NCBI GenBank assembly: GCA_002838945.1
Contig: PGXB01000018.1
Coordinates: 1 to 63,858 of the forward strand
Source: a candidate division Zixibacteria bacterium HGW-Zixibacteria-1
Lineage (GTDB): Bacteria; Zixibacteria; MSB-5A5; GN15; PGXB01
Direction of reading: 5' to 3'
Length of the DNA stretch: 63,858 nt
In this document: positions 45,471 to 55,215 of the stretch, in pieces
How positions within the stretch are numbered: position 1 is the first letter of the stretch
Layout of the letters: the number at the start of each line of letters is the position of its first letter
Notes under the pieces: generated by a model
Told to the model about the DNA's origin: nothing
The model's input: only the letters and a program-made list of their open reading frames with translations
Database searches by the model: none
Made by a program: the position numbers and the translations under genes

Positions 45471-45597
45471 TTAGCAAATCACGCCAGTCCGTCTTCTTCT
45501 TTGATTTCTGGCTCTTCTTGATCTTCTGATCCCTTTCCTTGCTGCGGACGGAATCATTGCGTTTGTGCGACTTTTTGCCTTGTTTGTCTGACATCAT
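45436..45597 (-). CDS. Small basic protein upstream of rsgA
   Basis: 53 residues from ATG 45597 (or 52 from ATG 45594), ending at TAA 45436-45438 inside the rsgA reading frame. AGGACAAGG lies just upstream. The translation is Lys/Ser-rich (SDKQGKKSHKRND, KKSQKSKKKTDWRDLL) and ends in acidic then basic residues (EEDDYFFPKR). The rsgA Shine-Dalgarno lies within its last codons. Its size and charge fit a ribosome-binding small protein. Homology unknown. Confidence 0.55.
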   Translation of the reverse strand: MMSDKQGKKSHKRNDSVRSKERDQKIKKSQKSKKKTDWRDLLIEEDDYFFPKR

Positions 45598-45847
45598 GAC
45601 CTTGTCCTAAAAATAACAACAGTTTGAATTATTGATATAATTATTATCGGAATATTCTTTATAATTTTTTAGATATTCTCTTCAATTTGTAGACATAAAG
45701 AAATACATCTTCCTGTGATTTAAAAATACACTACCTTCAAAAAAAAATCAACAGAAATATGCTGATTTTTGTTAAATATAAATGTTATTGAAGATGAATA
45801 TCAAAAGTTATATATTGATTTATTACTCATGAAACGTAGGATAAAAA
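45598..45847. other. AT-rich divergent intergenic region upstream of secA
   Basis: About 250 bases between the small basic ORF and secA. Strongly AT-rich. It should carry both promoters; I could not assign clear -35/-10 boxes. No hairpin of note was seen. Confidence 0.6.
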
Positions 45848-48800
45848 ATGGCAAATATAATTACTAAAATATTCGGAACCAAACATGACCGGGATATAAA
45901 AAAAATACGCCCGCTTGTCGAAGAAATAAATGAATTTTATCAGCAGTATCAATCCCTGACTGAAGAGCAACTGACCGCCAAAACCGATGAATTCAAAAAA
46001 CGTCTGGAGGAAGGTGAAACCCTCGAAGATATTCTGCCCGAAGCTTTTGCCGTAGTTAAGGATGCCTGCCGCCGGCTGTGTGGAACCAAGTGGGACGTGG
46101 CCGGGATGGAGATGGAATGGAATATGGTTCCTTACGACGTTCAACTTATTGGCGGCGCGGTTTTACATCAGGGGAAAATCGCCGAGATGGCCACCGGTGA
46201 AGGCAAAACCCTGGTGGCGACCCTTCCGATATATCTTAACGCGTTGAGCGGCAAAGGAGTACACCTCGTTACCGTCAACGACTATCTGGCCAAACGCGAT
46301 AGCCAGTGGATGGGTAGAATTTATGAATTCCTCGGATTAACGGTCGGATGCATCCAGAATGATATGACCAATGCGGAACGCAGAATTGAATATAATAAGG
46401 ATATCACCTACGGAACCAATAATGAATTCGGCTTCGATTATCTCCGCGATAATATGGCCCAGACCGTCGAGGACCGCGTCCAGCGCGGTTACAATTATGC
46501 CATCGTCGACGAAGTCGACTCGGTATTGATCGACGAAGCCAGGACGCCTCTTATTATTTCCGGTCAGGTGGAAAGCCTCATCCATAAAAGATATTCCGAG
46601 ATGAATCCGATTGTCGAAACTCTCGTTCGCAAACAGACCAATCTCGTTAATGAAAAAATATCGAAAGCCGAAAGACTATTGCAAGCGGAAAATTCCGACG
46701 GCCAGTTCGAGGCCGGGCAACTGCTTCTGGCGGCCCGCAAAGGCGCTCCCAAAAATAAAAAATATCTGAAACTGGTTCAGGAACCGGGTATTCTCAATAT
46801 TATCAATCAAGTTGAATCTACTTACATGCGCGACAAGAAATTACACGAAATGGACGAGACTCTTTATTATGTTATAGATGAAAAAGAAAACTCGATTAAC
46901 CTGACCGATAACGGCCGCAGCCAATTCTCGCGCGAAGAACAGGAACTTTTTACAATCCCTGATATCACTGAAGCGTTGTCGCAGCTTGAGGGCGATGACT
47001 CGATGACACCGGAAGAAAAGACCGCAAAAATTGATGAGCTCTACCGCCTGCATTCTGAGCGTTCCGAAAAAGTGCACACAATTGGCCAGCTTCTGAAAGC
47101 CTACTCACTTTTCGAAAAGGATGTCGAATATGTCGTTCAGGATGACCGGGTCATGATTGTCGATGAGTTCACCGGCCGTATCCTGCCCGGGCGGCGTTAT
47201 TCCGACGGCCTGCATCAAGCTATCGAGGCCAAGGAAAAAGTGCGTATAGAAAGCGAATCCCAAACCCTTGCCACAATTACGCTTCAGAACTATTTCCGTA
47301 TGTATGACAAGCTGGCCGGTATGACCGGAACCGCCGAAACCGAGGCCCAGGAATTATTTGATATTTATAAACTCGATGTCGTTTGTATTCCGACCAATGA
47401 GCCGGTCCGAAGGATCGACTCCAATGATGTCATATACCGGACCCGACGCGAAAAATATAATGCCATTGTCAACGAAATCATCGATTGCTTTAATGCCGGC
47501 CGCCCGGTTCTTGTGGGAACGGTTTCCGTCGAAGTATCTGAAACCCTTTCGCGCATGTTGAAACGTACAAAAATTCCGCATAATGTTCTCAATGCCAAGT
47601 TCCATCAGATGGAAGCGGAAATTGTCTCCAAGGCGGGACATAAAGGGTCGGTGACCATTGCCACCAATATGGCCGGCCGCGGAACCGATATCAAGCTCGG
47701 CCCCGGCGTGGTAAAACACGAGAATTGCGCCCTGAAAGACCCCCGAACCGATGAGGAAATCTGCCCCTTTATTGATGAGCTTAAATGCCGCGAAAACGTC
47801 CCCTGCGGACTGCATATTATCGGCACCGAGCGTCATGAATCGCGGCGTATCGACCGCCAGTTGCGAGGACGTTCCGGCCGCCAGGGCGACCCCGGTTCTT
47901 CCAGCTTCTTTCTGTCTCTTGAAGATGATCTTATGCGCCTGTTCGGCTCCGACCGGCTGGGCCGGATTATGGATCGACTGGGCGTGCAGGAAGGCGAGGT
48001 TATCGCCCACCCAATGGTCAACAAAGCCATCGAACGCGCCCAGAAACGGGTCGAAATGCAGAATTTCGCTATACGTAAGCATACTCTTGAATATGACGAT
48101 GTCATGAACTCGCAGCGCGAGGTTATCTATGACCGCCGACTGGCCGCCTTGGAGCGCGAATCGATTAAAGAAGAGATCATGGAACTGATCGAATCGGTCC
48201 TGCAGACGATTATCGACAATTATTGCCCGCCCAAGGAATATCCGGAAAACTGGAACCTGATCGAATTCAAAGCCGAGCTTTTGCGTGTTTACCTTCTTAA
48301 CCTGGAATTTCGTCAGGAAGACATTCCGAACCTGACCCGCGAAAAGCTTTTTGACCAGGTACATAAGGCGGTTCTTACTTTCTATGAACAAAAAGAAAGA
48401 TTGTACGGCGAGGATATCATGCGCCGGCTCGAGCGCTATGCCGTTCTTACTACCATCGACCGGCATTGGCGCGACAATATGTACGAGATGGATCAGCTTA
48501 AGACCGGTATCGGGCTGAGGGCCTATGGTCAGCGCGATCCGCTGGTCGAGTACAAGCGCGAAGCGTACCGGATTTTCGCCGAAATGATCCAGACGGTCGA
48601 CAAGGATATTGTCGGAATGGTTTTCAAGCTGCAGGTACGGATGCCGGAAAAATCCCGCGAGGAGCGCCGCCGCGAAGCACAGAAGGAAGTCACCGCCATC
48701 CATCAGGAGACGGTCGGTATGGGCTTCGGCTCGGCGACACAGGCCGAGGAAGCCAATCCGATGGCGGACGCCTCGAAACGCGGCAAAGCCAAACCGATCC

Positions 48801-48889
48801 GCCGGGAAGTGGAAAAAGTGGGCCCCAATGACCCCTGCCCCTGCGGCTCCGGGAAAAAATACAAAAAATGCCACGGCCGAATGGAATAA
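45848..48889 (+). CDS. secA: Protein translocase ATPase SecA
   Basis: Motor of Sec-dependent export, cytoplasmic/peripheral membrane. 1013 residues, longer than the about 850-900 of many bacteria; the extra length lies in the preprotein cross-linking region (about residues 240-430), as in Bacteroidetes-type SecA. Walker [10 protein letters not shown] is near residue 115, [16 protein letters not shown] follows, and the C-terminal zinc motif [13 protein letters not shown] is intact. AGGA precedes ATG 45848. Transcribed alone or with the phosphatase gene 78 bases downstream. Confidence 0.97.
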   Translation: MANIITKIFGTKHDRDIKKIRPLVEEINEFYQQYQSLTEEQLTAKTDEFKKRLEEGETLEDILPEAFAVVKDACRRLCGTKWDVAGMEMEWNMVPYDVQLIGGAVLHQGKIAEMATGEGKTLVATLPIYLNALSGKGVHLVTVNDYLAKRDSQWMGRIYEFLGLTVGCIQNDMTNAERRIEYNKDITYGTNNEFGFDYLRDNMAQTVEDRVQRGYNYAIVDEVDSVLIDEARTPLIISGQVESLIHKRYSEMNPIVETLVRKQTNLVNEKISKAERLLQAENSDGQFEAGQLLLAARKGAPKNKKYLKLVQEPGILNIINQVESTYMRDKKLHEMDETLYYVIDEKENSINLTDNGRSQFSREEQELFTIPDITEALSQLEGDDSMTPEEKTAKIDELYRLHSERSEKVHTIGQLLKAYSLFEKDVEYVVQDDRVMIVDEFTGRILPGRRYSDGLHQAIEAKEKVRIESESQTLATITLQNYFRMYDKLAGMTGTAETEAQELFDIYKLDVVCIPTNEPVRRIDSNDVIYRTRREKYNAIVNEIIDCFNAGRPVLVGTVSVEVSETLSRMLKRTKIPHNVLNAKFHQMEAEIVSKAGHKGSVTIATNMAGRGTDIKLGPGVVKHENCALKDPRTDEEICPFIDELKCRENVPCGLHIIGTERHESRRIDRQLRGRSGRQGDPGSSSFFLSLEDDLMRLFGSDRLGRIMDRLGVQEGEVIAHPMVNKAIERAQKRVEMQNFAIRKHTLEYDDVMNSQREVIYDRRLAALERESIKEEIMELIESVLQTIIDNYCPPKEYPENWNLIEFKAELLRVYLLNLEFRQEDIPNLTREKLFDQVHKAVLTFYEQKERLYGEDIMRRLERYAVLTTIDRHWRDNMYEMDQLKTGIGLRAYGQRDPLVEYKREAYRIFAEMIQTVDKDIVGMVFKLQVRMPEKSREERRREAQKEVTAIHQETVGMGFGSATQAEEANPMADASKRGKAKPIRREVEKVGPNDPCPCGSGKKYKKCHGRME

Positions 48890-48967
48890 ACTTGGTTTGA
48901 ATTATTGCAAATCGGATGCATCTTTATATAAATCCTGTCGTAAGAATTTCATAAAAGATATAATGAT

Positions 48968-49378
48968 ATGACCAATATCCTTTTTGTTTGCAGCGGTAAT
49001 TCCGTCCGGTCGCAGATGGCTGAAGGGCTGGCCCGACATCTCGGCAACGGCGACTGTGAAATCAAATCGGCCGGGATTACACCCATCGGCGTCCACTCCG
49101 CCGCCGCAAAATCAATGAATGAAATAGGCATCGATATTTCGGCCCACACCTCCGATCATCTCAGCCGTGATTTGCTCGACTGGGCCGATTATGTTGTCAC
49201 CCTGTGCAATTCGGTCATGATTGCCTTTCCCGTGCTTCCTCCCCGAACCAAACATATTCACTGGGATATTCCCAATCCTGACCGTTATTACGACAGTCCC
49301 GAACTGCAATTGAAGGGTTTTGCCCGCGTCAGAGATTTGTTAAAGGAAAAAATCGAAAAATTATTTGAAGAGATATAA
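48968..49378 (+). CDS. Low-molecular-weight phosphatase / arsenate reductase-like protein
   Basis: 136 residues. The P-loop C8-x5-R14 (FVCSGNSVRSQMAEG) is intact. The ArsC resolving-cysteine region reads LCNSVMIAFPVLPP: C80 is present but the second Cys is missing, and the general-acid position reads NPD, not DP. So it is probably a phosphatase or a variant arsenate reductase, not a thioredoxin-coupled ArsC. Weak ribosome site. The HAD gene follows after 9 bases, suggesting an operon. Confidence 0.75.
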   Translation: MTNILFVCSGNSVRSQMAEGLARHLGNGDCEIKSAGITPIGVHSAAAKSMNEIGIDISAHTSDHLSRDLLDWADYVVTLCNSVMIAFPVLPPRTKHIHWDIPNPDRYYDSPELQLKGFARVRDLLKEKIEKLFEEI

Positions 49379-49387
49379 TAACTGAAA

Positions 49388-50071
49388 ATGATACATACCA
49401 TATTCTTCGATATCGGCGGCACCCTGGTGACTGGAACATCGGGCCTGCATATGCTTGCCCGAAGACTGGATGCTTCTCGGGAATCGGAAGTTTTCCAATC
49501 CCTTAAAGATGATTTCATGGCCATATATCTCGATGAGAATCCGCCGCGCTTTTATACTATCAAGGAAATCCTGGCCCTGACCGCCCAACAAACAGCCGCC
49601 CGGTTTGGACTGCCCGATGTCGGCAGCGAGGTTGTCGGGCTTTATCGCACCGCTTATCTGGAGCAGGGCTATATGTATGATGACACGGTGGAAACTCTCA
49701 AGAGACTTAAGGCGGACGGTATTAAAATCATTTTGATCAGTGACGCCGATGATGATGTCCTGGTGACACAGCTTAAGAATTTCGGCATCTGGGACTATTT
49801 CGATCATACCATTATATCGAGCATCACGCGGGCCTACAAGCCGTCGGAAAAAGTCGTCGCCAAAGCACGGGAATATTGCGACGAACCACGATCCGGCGTC
49901 CTCTTTGTCGGTGATACCATCGTGGATATAAAAACCGCGCAGAAGATGAGTGTCACATCGGTTCTTATAAACCGCGAAAATAATTTCAAGCTTGACGCTG
50001 ATTACAAAATCACCGGATTAAATCAGCTCTTTGATATAATTCCGGCATTGAATGAAAAACAAAAGGAGTAA
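49388..50071 (+). CDS. HAD-superfamily hydrolase
   Basis: 227 residues. Motif I reads FFDIGGTL: nucleophile D8 is kept but the second Asp is G10. Motif II is in IILISDADDD, motif III Lys in SSITRAYKPSEK, and motif IV is GVLFVGDTIVDI. Loss of the second Asp in motif I could weaken phosphatase activity or favour another reaction. Cytoplasmic. It sits between the phosphatase and M16 genes; the M16 start is 2 bases after its stop. Confidence 0.75.
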   Translation: MIHTIFFDIGGTLVTGTSGLHMLARRLDASRESEVFQSLKDDFMAIYLDENPPRFYTIKEILALTAQQTAARFGLPDVGSEVVGLYRTAYLEQGYMYDDTVETLKRLKADGIKIILISDADDDVLVTQLKNFGIWDYFDHTIISSITRAYKPSEKVVAKAREYCDEPRSGVLFVGDTIVDIKTAQKMSVTSVLINRENNFKLDADYKITGLNQLFDIIPALNEKQKE

Positions 50072-50072
50072 T

Positions 50073-51611
50073 ATGAAGCTGACATTGAGGCTATGCGCCA
50101 TACTGTTGTTAATCCTTCCGGCGGCTCTTTTGGCGGCCGATGACGGCCTGCAGTTTCCGGTGCAGGAATTCAAGCTCGACAATGGTATGACTTTTCTCGT
50201 CGTAGAACGGCACACCGCCCCCGTTTTTTCAGGCTATATCTGTGTCGGGGTCGGGTCGGCCTATGAGAAAATCGGCAATATCGGTTCCGCCCATCTTCTT
50301 GAGCATATGATGTTCAAGGGTTCGCAGGAAGTCGGGACCACCGACTACCCGGCGGAAAAAGATCTCATGGCCAAGGAAGATTCTGTATGGGCCGCGATCG
50401 ACGATGCCATGAAACTAACCCGGTACATCCGGCTGAATGAACCCGAAAAACTTGAGCAGCATCTCAAGTATATCGAAGATCTCAGGATTATTCTTGATTC
50501 CCTTGCCCAGGCCAGCTCCCAGTACGTCATCCAGAATGAATATGACGAAATCTACAGCCGCAACGGCTCCGCCCAATCCAACGCCACCACCGGATATGAT
50601 TTTACTTACTACTATCTCTCGCTCCCCGCCAACCGGCTGGAACTCTGGTTCAATATGGAAGCAGGGCGGCTTCTTCATCCCGCCTTTCGCGAGTTTTTCC
50701 CGGAGCGCGATGTTGTCAGCGAGGAGCGCCGGCAATCGGTCGAAAACTCACCTGATGCCAAGCTTTTCGAGCAATTGATCGGAACCGCCTTCATTGCGCA
50801 TCCATATCAGATATTCTGGGAATGGCAGTCGGAGGTTCATGAACTCACCCGGACCGATTTGCAGCAGTTTTTCGATACTTATTATATTCCCCAGCGCATT
50901 ACGGTTGCAATAGTGGGCGATGTCAACCTGGATGAAGTCAAAAAGTTTGCCGAGGAGTATTTCGGACCGATGCCCCGCGGCCGCGACCCCGAACCGATTT
51001 ACACCGTCGAACCGCCGCAGCCGGGCGAACGCAGGCTCGAGGTCGAATTCGATGCCAACCCGGCGGTGTCGATTGCTTATCACAAAACCGCTTTTGATGA
51101 TCCGGAAGAACCGACCTTCAGCGTTATCCAGAGACTGCTTGGTGAGGGCCGCACCTCACGACTCTACAAATCCCTCGTACTCGACCAGCAGCTCTGTGTC
51201 GATGTCGGCATTTACACCTTCCCCGGAAACTACCTGGGCGATCTGCACCCCAATATAATCTATATTGATGCCTACCCTAAAGAAGGTGTTTCCACAGATA
51301 CCGTCGAAAACGCCGTCTATGCCGAACTCCAAAAATTGGCCACGGTGCCGGTTGACACCAGTGAACTGGCCAAAGTTAAAAACAACATTGATGCCGATTT
51401 TGTCTGGAGCGCCTATACCAACATGGGATTGGCCATGTTTCTCGCCCAGGCTCAAAATCTGGCTCATGACTGGCATTATCTGTCGAAAATGAGAGAGCGC
51501 CTTAAAGCCGTCACGCCTGAAGATATCATGGCGGTCGCTGCAAAATATTTCACGAAGGAAAATCGCACTGTTGCCACGCTTGTTCCGACCAAGAAAGGAG
51601 GCGACCAATGA
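50073..51611 (+). CDS. M16 metallopeptidase, catalytic subunit
   Basis: 512 residues from ATG 50073, placed by AGGAGT 5 bases upstream. Signal peptide (RLCAILLLILPAALLAAD), so periplasmic. Zinc motif HLLEHMMFKG (HxxEH) plus the distal Glu region are present. It is followed through an ATGA overlap by a non-catalytic M16 subunit, the usual heterodimer organisation of bacterial M16B proteins. Confidence 0.9.
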   Translation: MKLTLRLCAILLLILPAALLAADDGLQFPVQEFKLDNGMTFLVVERHTAPVFSGYICVGVGSAYEKIGNIGSAHLLEHMMFKGSQEVGTTDYPAEKDLMAKEDSVWAAIDDAMKLTRYIRLNEPEKLEQHLKYIEDLRIILDSLAQASSQYVIQNEYDEIYSRNGSAQSNATTGYDFTYYYLSLPANRLELWFNMEAGRLLHPAFREFFPERDVVSEERRQSVENSPDAKLFEQLIGTAFIAHPYQIFWEWQSEVHELTRTDLQQFFDTYYIPQRITVAIVGDVNLDEVKKFAEEYFGPMPRGRDPEPIYTVEPPQPGERRLEVEFDANPAVSIAYHKTAFDDPEEPTFSVIQRLLGEGRTSRLYKSLVLDQQLCVDVGIYTFPGNYLGDLHPNIIYIDAYPKEGVSTDTVENAVYAELQKLATVPVDTSELAKVKNNIDADFVWSAYTNMGLAMFLAQAQNLAHDWHYLSKMRERLKAVTPEDIMAVAAKYFTKENRTVATLVPTKKGGDQ

Positions 51612-53008
51612 AACGAAATATTATAGTCAGCGCCGTCGTATTGCTTCTGACGTTGCCGGTCCTTGCGGAAAATCCGCGCGATATGGTTTTCCCGGCAATT
51701 CAGTTCGACTCTCCCGAACCGGATCGATGGGTTGCCGATAATGGCATTGTAGTTTTCTTCCTTGAAGATCACCAGTTGCCGGCCGTCGTTGGTCAGGCTA
51801 TTATCCGCGGCGGAGATGTCTATGACCCGGCCGACAAAGTCGGCTTATCAGAAATTACCGCGACCCTTATCCGCTCCGGCGGGGCCGGAAACCGGACCCC
51901 CGGTCAGGTCGATGCCGACCTCGATTTCGTCGGGGCGCGTATATCCAGCTCATCATCGGCTGACGCCCTGTCAATGAGCCTGCAATGTCTGAAAAAAGAC
52001 ATTGACCCTGTTTTTCAGATATTTGCCGATATGCTGATTGATCCCCGTTTTGATACGGCCAAGATTACGATGGAAATTTCCAACAAAAAGGACCGTATTC
52101 TCCGGCAAAATGACGACCCCGGATCGGTTGCGCGCCGCATTTTCTATGAAACCATTTACAAAGGTCATCCGTACGGAAATTATGCAACGCTGGAATCGGT
52201 CGGCAAAATAAACCGTGATGATATTATCGCCCTTCATGATAAATATTATTCACCCGACAACTGCTTTCTTGCCTTTTCGGGAGACATGACTTCGGATGAA
52301 CTGAAAGCATTGATAAATAAATATCTGTCTCGCTGGCAGAAAACGGGAACGATCCCGGTGCCTCCGCCGCAGGCGACTATGCAGTATCAGCCGGGTGTAT
52401 ATTATGCCTACAAGGATATCAATCAGGCCAATATTCGCTTCGGCCACCAGAGCATGGATACCAAAAATCCCGACCGTCATGCCATGGAAATCATGAATTT
52501 CTGTCTTGGAAGCGGCGGCTTTTCGTCGCGCCTCGCCAAGCAGGTCAGGACCACCGCCGGACTGGCCTATGGAGTCGGCTGCTTCGATTATCAAAGACCT
52601 CTCATGGGAACCTTTTTTGGTTATTGCCTTACCCGTTCCGATGCCATGGGGCAGGCAACCCGGATGATGATCGATATTATTAACGATGTGCGGCAAAATG
52701 GCATCACTAAAGATGAAATGGAACTGGCCCGGGATGCCATAATTAACAGCTATGTTTTCAACTATGACACTCCGGCCAAAATTGTGACGGCCAAGGCCAA
52801 TCTTGAATATTTCGGTTTTCCGCTCGATCAGATGGAGAAGGATATTCAGGATTACAAGGCGATAACACTTGAAGATTGCAACCGGGTCGCCGGAAAATAT
52901 CTCGACCTCAGTAAAGATGTGATCGTCTTTGTCGGAAACAGGGATATCTTCGATACACCTATCGAGACCTTCGGCCCGGTTACCGAAATTTCATTGGAGA
53001 CAAAATAG
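51608..53008 (+). CDS. M16 metallopeptidase-like, non-catalytic subunit
   Basis: 466 residues. Signal peptide (NIIVSAVVLLLTLPVLA). The fold is that of M16 (ADKVGLSEITATLIRSGGAG), but the HxxEH zinc motif is absent: that region reads GLSEITATL. It has the R/Y-rich late domain typical of the inactive partner. AGGAGG precedes ATG 51608, which overlaps the previous stop. Probably a periplasmic heterodimer with the preceding gene; a terminator follows. Confidence 0.88.
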   Translation: MKRNIIVSAVVLLLTLPVLAENPRDMVFPAIQFDSPEPDRWVADNGIVVFFLEDHQLPAVVGQAIIRGGDVYDPADKVGLSEITATLIRSGGAGNRTPGQVDADLDFVGARISSSSSADALSMSLQCLKKDIDPVFQIFADMLIDPRFDTAKITMEISNKKDRILRQNDDPGSVARRIFYETIYKGHPYGNYATLESVGKINRDDIIALHDKYYSPDNCFLAFSGDMTSDELKALINKYLSRWQKTGTIPVPPPQATMQYQPGVYYAYKDINQANIRFGHQSMDTKNPDRHAMEIMNFCLGSGGFSSRLAKQVRTTAGLAYGVGCFDYQRPLMGTFFGYCLTRSDAMGQATRMMIDIINDVRQNGITKDEMELARDAIINSYVFNYDTPAKIVTAKANLEYFGFPLDQMEKDIQDYKAITLEDCNRVAGKYLDLSKDVIVFVGNRDIFDTPIETFGPVTEISLETK

Positions 53009-53034
53009 GCCTCCTATTACCGCAGTAATATGAA

Positions 53035-53068
53035 AACACCGCCCCAAAACCGGGGTGGTGTTTTTTTT
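53035..53068 (+). terminator. Intrinsic terminator after the M16 pair
   Basis: ACACCGCCCC (53036-53045), loop AAAACC, GGGGTGGTGT (53052-53061) with one G-T pair, then a T run to 53068. Confidence 0.9.
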
Positions 53069-53181
53069 GCGAAGGAATTATCCCGGTAATCAAATTAATC
53101 CAGCCTGCCGTATTTACAAATTCCGAACCTTTCTTTATATTCATCCATGTCGTCTAAACCCGATATCAAAAGGAATGTTGT

Positions 53182-54171
53182 ATGCGAATCAAAATTTGTA
53201 TTGCAATAATTGTAATGGTGTTTGCCTTTCAAACATCTTCAGCCGAATATAAGGCAAGTTTTCTTTTGGGCCCCACAATCAGCCAAAGTTTTGGTCACTG
53301 TAATTATAATTTGAATACGCTTGCAGGTTATAATAATGGTACTGCAATATATGCTCAAAGCAAACTAGAATTTCCAATTTCCGCTACTCTATTGGGCGCG
53401 AGAATGAGCTGTTTCTTAATCAAAGATAAGAAGAGAAATTGGATATTTTCATTAGCCGCAGCTACCAATACAAGTAACCCTCAGGGTAAAATGAAAGATA
53501 CTGATTGGTACACTATAGTCGGTTATGGTGATTTGCAAATTAGCTATACTGAGTCCGATGCAAAATTCTCATATATAACAATCGATTTTGAGATTATGCG
53601 AAGAATATACTCAATGAATAATGCTCACACTTACATCCTAGCTGGCTTTCGATCTCAAATGCTTGATTATGATATAAAAGGGTTCAAAGGCCGACAAATT
53701 TATTTCATAGATGATACAACTTATGATTACATAGATATTTATGGAGATGTAAGAGCACTCAGCTACAAGGTATCATATTTATCACCGATGGCCGGTTTCT
53801 ATTATGACCTCGGCATTGGCGAGACATCTTCATTGAACCTGATGGCCGCCTATATGTTAACCTTTGCCGATGATTATGATTATCATATTTTAAGAAACAA
53901 GTATTCGGAAGCGCATGGCACCGGAAATGGTTTTTACTCGAAGCTGAATTTCCAGTACAGCTCTATTGATGCGAATCAATCATATAAACCATTCTTCAGT
54001 ATTTATGCCGAGTTTTTTACAACCAAAATATCAACTGGCCAGACTCAGGAGTGGTACGGCGATGACCCGATCTCGGAAGAAGACGACACCGGAAACGTTA
54101 TCGAGGATATCCCCCACGAAATTACCACGCTTCAATTCCATATAGGATTGAGCTTCGGCCTCGCCTTTTAA
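53182..54171 (+). CDS. Outer-membrane beta-barrel protein (AT-rich)
   Basis: 329 residues. Signal peptide (IKICIAIIVMVFAFQTSSA). Many amphipathic strands (YKASFLLGPTISQSFGHC, LSYKVSYLSPMAGFYYDLGI) end in LQFHIGLSFGLAF, the typical C-terminal aromatic strand of barrels. AAGGAA precedes ATG 53182. Codon use is visibly more AT-rich than in neighbouring genes, suggesting a recent acquisition or relaxed composition. The following hydrolase starts 8 bases after its stop. Confidence 0.72.
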   Translation: MRIKICIAIIVMVFAFQTSSAEYKASFLLGPTISQSFGHCNYNLNTLAGYNNGTAIYAQSKLEFPISATLLGARMSCFLIKDKKRNWIFSLAAATNTSNPQGKMKDTDWYTIVGYGDLQISYTESDAKFSYITIDFEIMRRIYSMNNAHTYILAGFRSQMLDYDIKGFKGRQIYFIDDTTYDYIDIYGDVRALSYKVSYLSPMAGFYYDLGIGETSSLNLMAAYMLTFADDYDYHILRNKYSEAHGTGNGFYSKLNFQYSSIDANQSYKPFFSIYAEFFTTKISTGQTQEWYGDDPISEEDDTGNVIEDIPHEITTLQFHIGLSFGLAF

Positions 54172-54179
54172 GTAAAAGC

Positions 54180-55040
54180 ATGCTCAATATCGACGGCATC
54201 ATAAGAAAACGCGAAACGGTCGCCTGCACTCCGACAGGGCTGGCGACCGTCAGGCAGTACTACAGCGCCGATGTCATCGAGTCGACTATCGTCGAAAGAA
54301 TCTCCTATCTCTCCGACGGCCTCAATATTAACGGCTATACCGCCCGCCCGAAGGATAAAGGCATCTATCCGGTTTTGATCTGGAACCGCGGCGGCACCGA
54401 GGAGCACGGCGCGCTCGACGATATCCGCGCCCACCTGATCCTGGCATCCACCGCCGCCTGGGGTTATGTCGTTCTGGCCACCCAGTACCGCGGCAATGTC
54501 GGCTCGGACGGTGTCGAGGACTGGGGCGGCGACGACCTGCATGATGCCCTCAATATGATCGAAGTGGCCAAAAATCTCGATGAGTGCGATACCTCGCGTA
54601 TCGCTATTGAAGGCGCCAGCCGGGGCGGCATGACCACCTATCGCGCCCTCCTGGAATACGACCGGTTCAAATGTGCCATTGTTCATGCCGGGATTACCGA
54701 TGTTCCCTCGCTGATAAAAATCCGCCCACAATTCGGACAGTTTGTTAATAAGCGATACAGCGATCTCACCGAAGATGCGAAAAACCGGGAGCTGCAAAAA
54801 ATCTCGGCTGTTTATTTCGCGGAAAAACTGCCCGGACAAACCCCAATTCTAATCATGCACGGCACCGATGACAACATCGTGCCTATCGAACAATCGGAAG
54901 CCCTGGTGGCACAATTGGAGAAATATGGCATCCCGCACCAGTTTGTTCGAATCGAGGGTGGAACCCATGTTGCCCTCAAAGACGGCAGCTACCGGGAAAT
55001 CGATCGCCTCCGCCGGGCCTGGCTGGAAAAATACCTCTAA
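54180..55040 (+). CDS. Alpha/beta hydrolase, prolyl-oligopeptidase-like
   Basis: 286 residues, no signal peptide seen. Nucleophile elbow GASRGGMTT, oxyanion-side motif WNRGGTEEHG, Asp in HGTDDNIVPIEQSEAL, and His in EGGTHVAL. The catalytic triad Ser/Asp/His is thus present. Probable peptidase or esterase. A terminator follows at 55055-55088. Confidence 0.85.
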   Translation: MLNIDGIIRKRETVACTPTGLATVRQYYSADVIESTIVERISYLSDGLNINGYTARPKDKGIYPVLIWNRGGTEEHGALDDIRAHLILASTAAWGYVVLATQYRGNVGSDGVEDWGGDDLHDALNMIEVAKNLDECDTSRIAIEGASRGGMTTYRALLEYDRFKCAIVHAGITDVPSLIKIRPQFGQFVNKRYSDLTEDAKNRELQKISAVYFAEKLPGQTPILIMHGTDDNIVPIEQSEALVAQLEKYGIPHQFVRIEGGTHVALKDGSYREIDRLRRAWLEKYL

Positions 55041-55054
55041 GCAATTTTCATATA

Positions 55055-55088
55055 AAAAGCCGGAGCCAATTCTGGCCCCGGCCTTTTA
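55055..55088 (+). terminator. Terminator after the alpha/beta hydrolase
   Basis: AAAAGCCGG near 55055-55063 pairs with CCGGCC (55078-55083) and TTTT follows; the inner GCC/GGC adds base pairs with one mismatch and one bulge. Confidence 0.65.
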
Positions 55089-55215
55089 TATCGTCAACCC
55101 ACCCTGTTCAGAGCGGGCCGCCAAATGTTCTACGCATTAATTAAAATAAAGATGAACTAAGTTGGATATTATTATTGAATCAAAAGCAAATGTGACCCGA
55201 CAGTAAAAAACCTGA

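Noticed and set aside
47354-48874. Long antisense frame (506 codons) opposite secA
   Set aside because: It lies fully inside the well-supported SecA coding region, has no ribosome site or domain, and such shadow frames are common opposite biased codons.
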